This document shows, in pieces, positions 8,983 to 17,605 of a DNA stretch of 64,000 nucleotides. The stretch spans positions 186,001 through 250,000 of the forward strand of contig JACKIN010000003.1 of NCBI GenBank assembly GCA_020638495.1. The letters are read 5' to 3'. The notes beneath the pieces were generated by a model. The model had not been told where the DNA came from and searched no databases. It saw nothing but the letters and a program-made list of their open reading frames with translations. Made by a program: the position numbers and the translations under genes. Numbering within the stretch: the first letter of the stretch is position 1; every line of letters starts with the position of its first letter. Source of the stretch: Geminicoccaceae bacterium. GTDB lineage: Bacteria; Pseudomonadota; Alphaproteobacteria; Geminicoccales; Geminicoccaceae.

Positions 8983-10371
8983 TCAGGCGGCCGTCTTGAT
9001 GTTCTGGTTGAGGCTGAAGAAGTTGGTCGGGTCGTATTTCCGCTTGAGCTCGGCGAGGCGGTCGTAGTTGCTGCCGAAGGCGGCACGGATGACGTCCGGG
9101 CTTTCCTCGGACAGGAAGTTCAGAAGGAAGCCGCCGCTCGAGAAAGGTTGCATGGCGTCCCAGGCGGCGCGCGCCCAGGCGGTATGGGTGGCGTCCTCGG
9201 CCGGGTCCGTCCATTGCGCCATGAAGCCGATGTCGTACTCGGCCTGGCGCTGGGCGAAGGCGGTCTCCGCCGGCCCGACGGCGCTGGCGGCCCCGGCATA
9301 GAACTCGACCACGACGGCGGAGAGCGGCGAGGTCATGCGGTTGGCGTGGCCGACCAGGGTGTCGATCGCATCGTCGTCGAGGGCCTTGACGAAGGTCGAC
9401 TTCCAGTAGTTGCGGGTGCCGTCCTGGAAGGCATCGTCGAGCATCGACTGCATGACCGGGAACGGCATGGGCTGGACGGCGTCCATGAGCGGGCTGCCGA
9501 ACTGCCGGAGCGGCGCCACGGCCCGTTCGCCCTCCGCCATGTCGCCGCACCAGCAGGGAATGACGGCGACCGCCGGATGCCCGTCGGGCGTGGTCAGCAG
9601 GGCGGCATAGGCGGTGAGCTCGAGCGGGGCGGTCTTCATGAAGTCGCGATAATAGCGCAGCACGGCCCCGGCCTGGTCGCGGGCATGGACGATGAGCCCG
9701 CCGAGCACGGTCTTCACCGGATGCGCCTCGAAGGTGAACGAGGTGACGATGCCGAAATTGCCGCCGCCGCCCCGAAGCGCCCAGAAGAGGTCTGGATGCT
9801 CCGTGGCGCTGACGGTCCGGTGCTCGCCCGAGGCGTCGACCAGCTCGAAGGCCAGCACGTTGTCGCAGGTGAAGCCGTGCTTGCGCACCAGCCAGCCGAC
9901 CCCGCCGCCGAGCGTGAGCCCGGCGATACCGGTCCTCGAGACCACGCCGGTCGGCACGGCGAGGCCGTGCAGATGGGTCTCGCGATCGACGTCGCCGAGC
10001 GTCGCCCCGCCCTGGACGCGCACGGTGCGCGAAGCCGCGTCCACCAGCACGCCGCGCATCAGCGAAAGATCGACGACGAGCCCACCGTCGCAAAGCCCCC
10101 TCCCGGCAACATTGTGGCCACCGCCACGCACGGCGACGAGCAGGTCATGCTGCCGTGCGAAGGTCACCGCCGCGATGACATCGGCGGTACCGAGCGGGCG
10201 GACGACGAGGCCGGGATGCCGGTCGATCGTCGCGTTCCAGATCCGGCGGGCCGAATCGTAGTCGGCATCCGCGGGCCGGATCACCCGACCGGCGAGGCCG
10301 GCTGCGAAAGCGTCGATGGCGTCTGCTGCAATGGCGATGCCACTGCGGTTCACGAGCCCGGTGGTCGACAT
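8983..10371 (-). CDS. FAD-linked oxidase with berberine-bridge (BBE) domain
   Basis: This 462-residue flavoprotein oxidase has an FAD-binding PCMH domain followed by a C-terminal BBE segment (KYDPTNFFSLNQNI). The FAD-attaching histidine is His86 in AVRGGGHNVAGRG. The second, cysteinyl attachment seen in bicovalent oxidases appears absent, because the matching stretch reads GVVSRTGIAGLTLGGG without a Cys. Substrates in the family are sugars or alkaloid-like compounds; the substrate here is unknown. No signal peptide is obvious at ATG 10371. It is an isolated minus-strand gene; its stop is about 87 bases upstream of the XRE gene start. Confidence 0.9.
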   Translation of the reverse strand: MSTTGLVNRSGIAIAADAIDAFAAGLAGRVIRPADADYDSARRIWNATIDRHPGLVVRPLGTADVIAAVTFARQHDLLVAVRGGGHNVAGRGLCDGGLVVDLSLMRGVLVDAASRTVRVQGGATLGDVDRETHLHGLAVPTGVVSRTGIAGLTLGGGVGWLVRKHGFTCDNVLAFELVDASGEHRTVSATEHPDLFWALRGGGGNFGIVTSFTFEAHPVKTVLGGLIVHARDQAGAVLRYYRDFMKTAPLELTAYAALLTTPDGHPAVAVIPCWCGDMAEGERAVAPLRQFGSPLMDAVQPMPFPVMQSMLDDAFQDGTRNYWKSTFVKALDDDAIDTLVGHANRMTSPLSAVVVEFYAGAASAVGPAETAFAQRQAEYDIGFMAQWTDPAEDATHTAWARAAWDAMQPFSSGGFLLNFLSEESPDVIRAAFGSNYDRLAELKRKYDPTNFFSLNQNIKTAA

Positions 10372-10965
10372 GGCGTGTTCCCCGTTCTTGCGCTCGGCTC
10401 CTTTTTTTCTCGCTGGGCGCATTCTATCGGAATGCCGCGTCTCGCGGGAGCGCGTTTCGCGTCGGCGGCGTGCTCGGCCATGGGTCGGGCCCTGCGAACG
10501 ATGCATCCGGCATCTCACCAGCCTGACTTCTGTTGGGAGCGGTTTTACTTGGCATGAGATTGGCGTCCAATATTTCGGACCACCGAAGCCCTGCGGGCAA
10601 GATGTTCGAATGTTCCTTGCCACGCCCTCTTCATTGGCGACGTCCCGACCACGATCGAAAGTGGAGCGGCGAGCGTCAGGGCCAGAGGCGGCTGTTGACA
10701 GCATCGGGCCGGCGGGCGAGAATGACTGTATGCTTGCCCCATTCGTGCCGCGCCTGACGTCAATGACGAGGTTCTGTCCCATCGCAGGACATTGACCCCC
10801 GGCCGGCCGAGTCGTGCTCCGGTCGTGGGGCATCGGCGATCCAGCCCGTCGGTCGGGTCGCCCGGGACGCGACATCTGAACCAGAGCCCAAATCGAACGT
10901 TTGATCCGGCATTTGCCGTGGCAGGAATCGTCGCCACGGCCATGCCTTGCACGGAGGTCCAGAGA
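10372..10965. other. Gene-free region upstream of rnk
   Basis: Almost 600 bases have no credible coding frame; base composition is more mixed than in the flanking genes. It contains the upstream regions of the divergent FAD oxidase (minus) and rnk (plus). A possible sigma-70 promoter for rnk lies at 10695-10723. No repeat, tRNA or mobile-element signature was recognised. Confidence 0.5.
10695..10723 (+). promoter_or_regulatory. Possible sigma-70 promoter for rnk
   Basis: A perfect -35 box TTGACA (10695-10700) is followed after 17 bases by GAGAAT (10718-10723), which matches 4 of 6 bases of the -10 consensus. The start codon of rnk is about 240 bases further on, which would give a long leader. 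Assignment is by eye only. Confidence 0.35.
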
Positions 10966-11406
10966 ATGGACGCTGAAGCGAAGAAGCATGCCAAGCCCGT
11001 CATCACGCTCACGCAGTCGGACCACGACAGCCTGACCGGCATGGCCCGGACCACCCGAGGCGAGGTCGCCGAGCAGTTGTTCGAGGAGCTCGAGCGGGCA
11101 CGCGTGGTGCCCGACCACAAGCTGCGCCCGGGCATCGTCCGGATGGGCTCGACGCTGCGCTTTTCCACCGACAGCGGCGAGTCCCGCGAGGTGACGCTGG
11201 TCTATCCGGGCGAGGCCGACATCGCCGCCGGGAAGGTTTCGGTCCTCACCCCGATCGGGGCCGCCCTGATCGGCCTCGCCGCCGGACAGTCGATCGACTG
11301 GGTCACCCGCGACGGGCGCCGCCGGCGGCTGACCGTCGAGAACGTTGTGGATGCCCGGCCCGCACCGGCCGAGGCACCGGCGGCGGCGGTGCAGCCGACG
11401 CCCTGA
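10966..11406 (+). CDS. rnk: Nucleoside diphosphate kinase regulator / GreA-GreB family protein
   Basis: This 146-residue protein has the Rnk layout: a short N-terminal helical part (ITLTQSDHDSLTGMA) and a C-terminal GreA/GreB-like FKBP-fold domain (GSTLRFST, EVTLVYPGEADIAAGKVSVL, TPIGAALIGLAAGQSIDW). Rnk binds RNA polymerase and affects nucleotide pools and virulence traits in other proteobacteria. A GGAGG site 8 bases before ATG 10966 defines the start. The tail after residue 125 is alanine/proline-rich. The ybaN-like gene follows after 41 bases. Confidence 0.85.
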   Translation: MDAEAKKHAKPVITLTQSDHDSLTGMARTTRGEVAEQLFEELERARVVPDHKLRPGIVRMGSTLRFSTDSGESREVTLVYPGEADIAAGKVSVLTPIGAALIGLAAGQSIDWVTRDGRRRRLTVENVVDARPAPAEAPAAAVQPTP

Positions 11407-11447
11407 GGCGCTGCGCAAGCGGCGCCCTGAGCCATAGCCCCCGATTG

Positions 11448-11831
11448 ATGGTGACGCTGCCGACGATCCGGCGCTCGGCATGGCTGCTGCTCGGCCTCGT
11501 CTGCGTCGCGGTGGCGGTCGTCGGCATCTTCCTGCCGCTGGTGCCGACCACGCCGCTCCTGCTGCTGGCGGCCTTCTGCTTCGCGCGCAGCTCCGACCGG
11601 CTGCTGCGCTGGCTGCACGAGCATCCGCGCTTCGGCCCGACCCTGCTGCATTGGGCGGAGCACCGGGCGATCGCGCAGCGCGCCAAGGTCATGGCGGTGC
11701 TGGCGATGGCAGCGGCGATCGGGCTGGCGATCGGGCTGGGCGCGCCCTTCTGGGTGGTGCTGGTGCAGGTGGCGGTGCTGCTGCCGGTGGCGCTCTTCAT
11801 CGTCACGCGGCCGGAGGGCCCGCGCGCCTGA
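11448..11831 (+). CDS. ybaN: YbaN family (DUF454) inner-membrane protein
   Basis: This 127-residue membrane protein shows the DUF454 signature: VGIFLPLVPTTPLLLLAAFC in the first helical hairpin, then CFARSSDRLLRWLHEHPRFG. A second hydrophobic pair follows near residues 75-118. The function of the family is unknown. ATG 11448 was preferred to the adjacent TTG 11445. It probably shares a transcript with rnk. Confidence 0.85.
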   Translation: MVTLPTIRRSAWLLLGLVCVAVAVVGIFLPLVPTTPLLLLAAFCFARSSDRLLRWLHEHPRFGPTLLHWAEHRAIAQRAKVMAVLAMAAAIGLAIGLGAPFWVVLVQVAVLLPVALFIVTRPEGPRA

Positions 11832-11832
11832 C

Positions 11833-12111
11833 ATTCTGCCGATTGCCGGGCGGTGCGTTCCGGTCTATCGACTGAGGAAACGGGAAAAGGGGCGGCAGTC
11901 GATCGAGAGCACCGACACCGAGCCGGCGCGCATCCTGATCGCGTCGAGCACCGGCGGCTACCAGGCGATCGACCTCTCGGCCCGCCTCGCCGCCAACCTT
12001 GCCTATCGCCTCGCCGACCATTTCGATGTCTCGGCGGGCGCGATCGCCGCCGAGGAGCGACGTCTTCATCGCTGCCGGATAGCGGCGGCGCAGCCGGGAG
12101 AAGGACGATGA
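11833..12111 (+). pseudogene. Coding-like frame without a start codon, overlapping ridA
   Basis: From about 11833 to the TGA at 12109-12111 one frame has almost exclusively G or C at third positions and reads as protein-like sequence (ARILIASSTGGYQAIDL, then LADHFDVSAGAIAAEERR). It ends in the four-base ATGA overlap with the ridA start at 12108, a layout normally seen between translated neighbours. No ATG, GTG or TTG exists in this frame back into ybaN. It may be the 3' remnant of a gene whose 5' end was lost, or a small gene with a non-standard start. No family was recognised. Confidence 0.35.
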
Positions 12112-12497
12112 ATATCCGACACACGCCGCCGACGGTGGCGGCACCCTTCGGCCCCTACGCCCATGGCGTCGAGGTCCCGGGAGGGTCGCGGCTGCTCTAC
12201 ATCTCCGGCGAGGTGGGCGTGCTGCCCGATGGCACGCTGCCGGACGGCATCGAGGCGCAGGCCGACGCCTGCTGGGCGAACATCGAGGCCATCCTCGCCG
12301 ACGCCGGGATGGGCGTCGGCGATCTGGTCAAGATCACGACCTTCCTGGTGCGGCCGGAGGATCTGGCGGCGGCCGGGGCGGTGCGGGCGAAGCATCTGGG
12401 CGAGGTGCGGCCGGGCTCGACCACGATCGTCGTCGAGGCGCTGGTCAGGCCGGAATGGCTGATCGAGATCGAGGCGGTAGCGGCGGCGAAGGGCTGA
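12108..12497 (+). CDS. RidA family enamine/imine deaminase
   Basis: This 129-residue protein belongs to the RidA/YjgF family, which hydrolyses reactive enamines and imines from PLP enzymes. Typical segments are seen: PYAHGVEVPGGSRLLYISGE, QADACWANIEAILADAG and a C-terminal RPEWLIEIEAVAAA. The arginine of archetypal RidA (in the VRV/ARP motif) is replaced by a PGSTTIVVEALVRPEWLIEI context, so it may be a RidA-like subfamily member. ATG 12108 overlaps the preceding stop by ATGA. The gst gene follows 4 bases later, suggesting an operon. Confidence 0.88.
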   Translation: MNIRHTPPTVAAPFGPYAHGVEVPGGSRLLYISGEVGVLPDGTLPDGIEAQADACWANIEAILADAGMGVGDLVKITTFLVRPEDLAAAGAVRAKHLGEVRPGSTTIVVEALVRPEWLIEIEAVAAAKG

Positions 12498-12501
12498 ACA
12501 G

Positions 12502-13116
12502 ATGGCTGAATTCAAGGTCACCTATTTCGACATGGCCGGCAGCCGGGGCGAGGATGTTCGCCTGGCGCTGGTGATCGCCGGGCGGACGTTCGAGGACATC
12601 CGCGTCGACCGCGAGGCGTTCTTGAAGCTGAAGCCCGAGCTGCCGTTCGGCTCGCTGCCGGTGCTCGAGGTCGAGGGCCACGGGGTCTTCAGCCAGACCA
12701 ATGCGATCCTGCGGCTCATTGGCCGGCTCTGCGACCTCTATCCGCAGGAGCCGTTCGAGGCCGCCCGGCACGACGCGTTGATGGACGCGGTCGAGGATCT
12801 CCGCCACCGGATCGGGCCAACGGCGCGCATCCAGGACGCCGCGGCGAAGAAGGCGGCACGGCAGCAGCTCGCCACGGACCTCATCCCGCGCTGGGGCGAG
12901 GGTGTCGAGCGTCTGATCGGCCAGGGGCCGTTCGTCGGCGGCGAGCGGCCGGGCGTCGCCGATATCAAGCTCTACATGGCGCATCGGTGGCTCGGCAGCG
13001 GGGTGCTCGACGATATCCCGAAGGATGTGCTCGATCACTGTCCGAAGCTCGAGGCTGTCGCCAACGGGATCGCGACGCACCCGGCGGTCCGCGACTGGTA
13101 CGCGAAAGCGGGCTGA
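12502..13116 (+). CDS. Glutathione S-transferase (sigma/mu-like)
   Basis: This 204-residue enzyme probably conjugates glutathione to electrophiles. The N-terminal thioredoxin-like half begins FKVTYFDMAGSRGEDVRLAL; the tyrosine in TYFD is the expected thiol-activating residue. The glutathione gamma-glutamyl site is GSLPVLEVEG and GVFSQTNAILRLIGR. The helical C-terminal half contains IGQGPFVGGERPGVADIKLY. It begins 4 bases after ridA and was probably co-transcribed with it. A small hairpin lies 33 bases after its stop. Confidence 0.93.
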   Translation: MAEFKVTYFDMAGSRGEDVRLALVIAGRTFEDIRVDREAFLKLKPELPFGSLPVLEVEGHGVFSQTNAILRLIGRLCDLYPQEPFEAARHDALMDAVEDLRHRIGPTARIQDAAAKKAARQQLATDLIPRWGEGVERLIGQGPFVGGERPGVADIKLYMAHRWLGSGVLDDIPKDVLDHCPKLEAVANGIATHPAVRDWYAKAG

Positions 13117-13149
13117 AGGGCGCCCCGTTCGGCCGATGTCTTGGCCATC

Positions 13150-13169
13150 ACCGCCAGCGGTCTGGCGGT
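13150..13169 (+). terminator. Hairpin downstream of the GST gene
   Basis: ACCGCCAG (13150-13157) and CTGGCGGT (13162-13169) form a perfect 8-base stem with loop CGGT, located between gst and the cyclase gene. There is no T-tract, so termination would be weak or Rho-assisted. Confidence 0.4.
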
Positions 13170-13197
13170 GTCGCCAACGCTCCGCTAGGCAGGCGGG

Positions 13198-14961
13198 ATG
13201 ACCGCCGAACGCACGATCCGCCGCCTCGCCGCCATCCTCGTCGCGGATGTGGTCGGCTACTCGCGCCTCATGGCCGAGGACGAGACCGCAGCACTTGCAG
13301 CGCTGAACCGGCACCGCGAGGTCGAGTTCGATCCGATCGTGGCGCGGCACAATGGCCGGATCGTCAAGCTGATGGGCGACGGCACGCTCGTCGAGTTCAG
13401 GAGCGTCGTCGACGCCGTCACCTGCGCCGTCGCCATCCAGACCGCGGCCGTCGCACCCGGCAGCAGCCCGGCGATGATGCTCCGGATCGGCGTCCATCTC
13501 GGCGACATCATCATCCAGGGCGACGACATCTACGGCGACGGCGTCAACATCGCAGCCCGGCTGGAGCCGCGGGCAGCAGCCGGTGGGGTGTGCGTCTCGT
13601 CGGTCGTCAACGAAAGCCTGCGCGATCGCGTCGACACCGTCTTCGTCGACGGCGGCGACGTTGCGGTGAAGAACCTCGCCCGGCCGGTCAGGGTATGGCA
13701 CTGGCATCCCGGGGACGGATCGGCGCCGGCGCCCGCCGTGCCCCCGCCCGCACGGGCAAGCGAGGGTCGATCGATCGCCGTCCTGGCGTTCGCCAACATG
13801 TCGGGCGACGCCGAGCAGGAGTACTTCTCCGACGGCATCGCCGAGGACATCATCACCGATCTCTCCAAGGTGGCCGGCCTCCTGGTGATCGCCCGCAATT
13901 CCAGCTTCGCCTACAAGGGCCGGTCGGTCGATCTGCGCGACGTCGGCCGCGAGCTGGGTGTCGGGCACGTGCTCGAGGGCAGCGTGCGCCGTGCCGGCGG
14001 CCGGGTGCGGATCACGGCGCAGTTGATCGACACCGCCACCGGCGGCCATCTCTGGGCCGACCGCTACGACCGCGAGCTCACCGATGTCTTCGCCGTCCAG
14101 GACGAGGTCACGCTGAAGATCGTCGACGCCCTCAGGGTCAGGCTCTCGCCCGCCGAGCGGGCCGACATCGTCGCCGCCGGCACGACCAGCATGGAAGCGC
14201 ATGACTGCTTCCTGCGCATGCGCAACCTGATCTTCTCGCCGGGCCTGACCCCCGCCCTCTGGCAGCGCGGCATCGCCGAGGGGCTGCGCGCCATCGAGCT
14301 GGACCCGACCTACGTGCAGGCCCGGGCGCTCACCTCGATCTGCCACTGGCTGGACTTCCACAACGGCTGGTCGGGCAATGCGCCGGAGGTCGTGGCGGCC
14401 AGGGCCCGCGCACTCGCCGACCGGGCCATCGAGCTCGATCCGGCGGACCCGTTCGCCAACCACGCGATCGCCGTCGCCGCAAGGTGGCAGGGCGACTACG
14501 ACCTCGCGGCCGAGGCCATCGACCGGACGCTGGCGAAAAACCCCGACTATGCGCTCGGCCTCTTCACCCGCAGCGAGATTGCGCTCGCCGCAGGGCGGCA
14601 CACCGATGCGATCGCCGATCTCGAGCACGCGACGCGCGTCGATCCCGCCTGGACCCACCAGTATCTGCAGAACATGGGCATGGCGCATCTGCTGCTCGGC
14701 CATGTCGAGACCGCCGCCCTGATCCTCCGCGAACGCCTGCTCCTGGCCAGGGATACCGATATCGGCCGTGCCTGGCTCGCCTCGGCGCTGGGCCATCTGG
14801 GCGAGATCGAGGAGGCGCGGCGCCTGTGGGCCGAGCTGCTCGAGATCAACCCCTCCTTCTCGATCGAGCAACGCCTGGCCCGGCAGAGGTTCGCGCGGCG
14901 GGCCGATATCGACCAGGTGATGGCAGGCCTGGCCAGGGCCGGGCTGCCAGTCGGACCATAG
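13198..14961 (+). CDS. Class III adenylate/guanylate cyclase with TolB-like and TPR domains
   Basis: This 587-residue protein has an N-terminal class III cyclase domain (residues about 5-170; LAAILVADVVGYSRLMAEDE, then IVKLMGDGTLVEF and GDIIIQGDDIYGDGVNIAAR). A FlgO/TolB-like domain follows (about 190-310; IAVLAFANMSGD, DGIAEDIITDLSKV, GHVLEGSVRRAGGRVRI). The C-terminal half is helical tetratricopeptide repeats (AIELDPADPFANHAIAVAA). The metal-binding aspartate of VADVVGYS and the GDG turn are present, so cAMP synthesis is plausible. There is no transmembrane segment; the TPRs probably sense a protein partner. This three-part type is common in rhizobia and relatives. It starts at ATG 13198. 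Confidence 0.9.
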   Translation: MTAERTIRRLAAILVADVVGYSRLMAEDETAALAALNRHREVEFDPIVARHNGRIVKLMGDGTLVEFRSVVDAVTCAVAIQTAAVAPGSSPAMMLRIGVHLGDIIIQGDDIYGDGVNIAARLEPRAAAGGVCVSSVVNESLRDRVDTVFVDGGDVAVKNLARPVRVWHWHPGDGSAPAPAVPPPARASEGRSIAVLAFANMSGDAEQEYFSDGIAEDIITDLSKVAGLLVIARNSSFAYKGRSVDLRDVGRELGVGHVLEGSVRRAGGRVRITAQLIDTATGGHLWADRYDRELTDVFAVQDEVTLKIVDALRVRLSPAERADIVAAGTTSMEAHDCFLRMRNLIFSPGLTPALWQRGIAEGLRAIELDPTYVQARALTSICHWLDFHNGWSGNAPEVVAARARALADRAIELDPADPFANHAIAVAARWQGDYDLAAEAIDRTLAKNPDYALGLFTRSEIALAAGRHTDAIADLEHATRVDPAWTHQYLQNMGMAHLLLGHVETAALILRERLLLARDTDIGRAWLASALGHLGEIEEARRLWAELLEINPSFSIEQRLARQRFARRADIDQVMAGLARAGLPVGP

Positions 14962-15012
14962 AGGTCGTCTTGCCTGCCGCGATGACTGGTCAAGGTCGAT
15001 CGAAAGCATCAA

Positions 15013-15041
15013 TTGACACAACCAGGGACGCCCCCATAACT
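15013..15041 (+). promoter_or_regulatory. Sigma-70-type promoter of the DUF3015 gene
   Basis: A perfect -35 TTGACA (15013-15018) is followed by ATAACT (15036-15041; 17-base spacing) or CATAAC (15035-15040; 16-base spacing). The predicted transcript starts about 30 bases before the start codon at 15076, a normal leader length. Confidence 0.5.
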
Positions 15042-15075
15042 GGCGGTTGCCAGTCGGCAACAAATGGAGATGACC

Positions 15076-15570
15076 ATGACCAAGATCGCACTCCCGCTTG
15101 TTCTCGGGCTCGGGCTGACCATCGGCCTCGCCCAGGTGCAGGATGCCCACGCCGACAGCACGGGCTGCGGTCTCGGCACGACCGTCTGGAAGGGCGAATC
15201 CGGCGTCGGCCCCCAGGTCCTGGCGGTCACCACCAACGGCACGTCGGGCAACCAGACCTTCGGCATCACGTCGGGCACGCTCGGCTGCGAGCAGAATGCG
15301 ACGATCGCCTCGGTCGAGGTCAGGAACCTCACCGTCGCCAATCTCGACAATCTGGCCACGGACATGGCTCGGGGCGAAGGCGAGACGCTGACCTCGCTCG
15401 CGGTTGCCATGCAGGTCGAGCCCCAGGACCAGCCCGTCCTCTTCGCCACCTTCCAGCAGAATTTCACGCGGATCTTCCCGTCCGAGGATACCTCGGCGGA
15501 GGACGTGCTCGTCGCGATGCGCGAGGTGATGACCGAGAACGAGACGCTGGTGCGCTACGTCGAGGTCTGA
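15076..15570 (+). CDS. DUF3015 family secreted protein
   Basis: This 164-residue exported protein starts with a signal peptide (MTKIALPLVLGLGLTIGLAQ, cleavage after QDAHA). The mature start STGCGLGTTVWKGESG and the segment NQTFGITSGTLGCEQN are the DUF3015 family hallmark, with two conserved cysteines that could form a disulfide. Its function is unknown. ATG 15076 was chosen over ATG 15064 and 15070 because GGAG at 15066-15069 lies 6 bases before it. It is a single gene with its own promoter, and an 11-base inverted repeat follows it. Confidence 0.85.
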   Translation: MTKIALPLVLGLGLTIGLAQVQDAHADSTGCGLGTTVWKGESGVGPQVLAVTTNGTSGNQTFGITSGTLGCEQNATIASVEVRNLTVANLDNLATDMARGEGETLTSLAVAMQVEPQDQPVLFATFQQNFTRIFPSEDTSAEDVLVAMREVMTENETLVRYVEV

Positions 15571-15587
15571 CGTCCCTCGCAAGCTGT

Positions 15588-15621
15588 AGCCCGGCATCCG
15601 GCGGCAGCCCGATGCCGGGCT
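15588..15621 (+). terminator. Inverted repeat downstream of the DUF3015 gene
   Basis: AGCCCGGCATC (15588-15598) and GATGCCGGGCT (15611-15621) form a perfect 11-base stem with a 12-base loop, 18 bases after the stop codon. The lack of a T-tract makes it either a Rho-independent-like weak terminator or a REP-type element. Confidence 0.5.
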
Positions 15622-15691
15622 CGGTGATACCGGGCCGGATGGGATGACCGAGCGCCATCGATCCGGCCCGACGCTTTTTTGTGCTGCGCCC

Positions 15692-17605
15692 ATGAGGCCC
15701 GTCCCGCTGCTGCTGGTTCTGCTGGCGCCGTGGTGCGGGAGCCCGGCGGTGCCGGCCGAGCCGGCCTATCTCGACGAGCTGGTCGCGAGCGCGGAGGCCC
15801 AGGGTCTCGCCACCGCACCGGGCTGGGAAACGCTCGGCCACTACCGCCCGAATTTGCTGGGCCGGGGTCGCAAGAGCCTCATCGACAGCGAGAGCTTCTT
15901 CCTCGCGAAGGACGGCAAGAGCGACCCCGCGAGCGAGCTCGAGGCGACGCTCGCCGCCTTCTTCGCCCCGGCCGGCGAGCCGGCCCTGCAGCATCCGCAA
16001 TGCCGCTTCGTCGCCCGCTACCGGTGGCTGAAGGACCGGCTGGGTTTCGATCCCGACCGCCTGCCCGAGCAGGATTGCGCCGAGTTCGACGCCTGGCTCG
16101 CGACCATCGACGCCACCAGCGTGACGCTGATCTTTCCGGCGGCCTATCTCAACAACCCGGCCTCGATGTTCGGCCACACGCTCCTGCGCTTCGACCGGCC
16201 GGACCAGACCGAAGAGACGCGGCTCCTCTCCCACGCGGTCAATTACGGTGCCTGGACCGGGACCGACAACGGTGTGCTCTTCGCCGTGCTGGGCCTCACC
16301 GGCGGCTATGAGGGGACCTACTCGGTCGAGCCCTATTACGAGCTGGTCAAGCGCTACAGCGACCTCGAGAACCGCGACATCTGGGAGTACCAGCTCGATT
16401 TCTCGCCGACCGAGGTGGAGAGGATGCTCGCGCATCTGTGGGAGCTGCGGGACCAGCACAGCGACTACTATTTCTTCGACGAGAACTGCTCCTACCAGCT
16501 CCTCTTCCTCCTCGACGCCGCCCGGCCGAAGCTCGACCTCGTCGGTGATTTCGACCTGCACGTCATCCCGGCCGACAGCGTGCGCTCGGTGGTGCGCCGC
16601 GAGGGCCTGCTCCGGCACACGGTGTTCAGACCCTCGGGCGAGACGCGGCTGCAGCAGGGCCTCGTCGCCATGCCCCCGGCCGACCGGAAATTGGTGCGCG
16701 GGCTCGCCTCGGGGGCGATCTCGCCCGGGGAGGCGGCCGCGTCGAACATGTCCCCGCCCCGCCTCGCCGCCGTGCTCGAGCTCGCCGAGGCCTCGGTCAC
16801 CCACGAGCTCCGCGCCGGCGATCTCGAGCGCGACGTCGCCGCCCCGCGCGCCTGGTCGCTGCTCGCCGCCCGGAGCGAAATCGACACGCCGGCCGATCGG
16901 CCGCCCGTGCCCGTGCCGGCGACCCGCCCGGACCAGGGCCACGGCTCGGCCCGTCTCGCCGCCGGCATCGGCGTGCGCGACGGCGATGTCTTCCAGGCCC
17001 TGCGCCTCCGCCCCGCCTATCACGACGGCCTGGACCCCGCCGGCGGCTTCGCCCGGGGCGCCGGCATCGAGGCGCTCGACCTCGAGCTTCGCCATTACCA
17101 GGGCGACAACTCGGTGGTGCTCGATCGCTTCACCGCCGTCCGCATCAGCTCGATGGCGCCGCGGGACGAGCTGATCCGGCCCGTCTCCTGGCGGCTCGAT
17201 TTCGGCCTCGAGCGGATGCGGGTCGAGCGGGGCGACACCAAGGGTGCGCTGGTCGGTGTCGCCGAGGGCGGGGCCGGGCTCGGCTACGGGCTCGGGCAGC
17301 AGGGCGTCTGGTCCGCCATGGCGGATATCGGCCTCAGCGGCGGCGAGGACTGCGACCGGACCTGCAGCGTCAATCTCGGCCCCGCCTTGTCGCTGCTCTG
17401 GCCGATCACCGACCGGGCCACCTTCACCGCCAGCGGCAGCTACCGGGTCCGCTTCGGCGAGCGCGTCCGCGACGGCTACGAGCTTCGCCTCGGCCAGAGC
17501 TACGGCCTCGCCGCCGATCTCGCGATCAAGGTCGAGCTGGCGCTGGAGAACCAGGGCGGCGGCATGCAGCCGGAGCTCCTCTCCACCCTCAACTGGTACT
17601 TCTGA
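15692..17605 (+). CDS. DUF4105 (Lnb N-terminal-type) periplasmic protein
   Basis: This 637-residue exported protein begins with a signal peptide at ATG 15692 (MRPVPLLLVLLAPWCG); the longer frame from 15644 would place 16 extra residues before it. The central part carries the DUF4105 pattern, including LIFPAAYLNNPASMFGHTLL, NYGAWTGTDNG and YYFFDENCSYQLLFLL. The His in FGHTLLR and the Cys in DENCSYQ resemble a cysteine-peptidase-like or lipoprotein N-acyltransferase (Lnb) catalytic pair. The C-terminal 200 residues alternate polar/hydrophobic strands and end in NWYF, suggesting an outer-membrane beta-barrel. The next gene shares one base with its stop. Confidence 0.8.
   Translation: MRPVPLLLVLLAPWCGSPAVPAEPAYLDELVASAEAQGLATAPGWETLGHYRPNLLGRGRKSLIDSESFFLAKDGKSDPASELEATLAAFFAPAGEPALQHPQCRFVARYRWLKDRLGFDPDRLPEQDCAEFDAWLATIDATSVTLIFPAAYLNNPASMFGHTLLRFDRPDQTEETRLLSHAVNYGAWTGTDNGVLFAVLGLTGGYEGTYSVEPYYELVKRYSDLENRDIWEYQLDFSPTEVERMLAHLWELRDQHSDYYFFDENCSYQLLFLLDAARPKLDLVGDFDLHVIPADSVRSVVRREGLLRHTVFRPSGETRLQQGLVAMPPADRKLVRGLASGAISPGEAAASNMSPPRLAAVLELAEASVTHELRAGDLERDVAAPRAWSLLAARSEIDTPADRPPVPVPATRPDQGHGSARLAAGIGVRDGDVFQALRLRPAYHDGLDPAGGFARGAGIEALDLELRHYQGDNSVVLDRFTAVRISSMAPRDELIRPVSWRLDFGLERMRVERGDTKGALVGVAEGGAGLGYGLGQQGVWSAMADIGLSGGEDCDRTCSVNLGPALSLLWPITDRATFTASGSYRVRFGERVRDGYELRLGQSYGLAADLAIKVELALENQGGGMQPELLSTLNWYF

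Noticed and set aside
10316..10795. Plus-strand frame in the gap upstream of rnk
   Set aside because: Mixed third-position composition, overlaps the oxidase start on the other strand, and has no recognisable features.
12445..15693. Long minus-strand open frame across gst, the cyclase and DUF3015 genes
   Set aside because: It is antisense to three well-supported genes and has the biased composition of a shadow frame.
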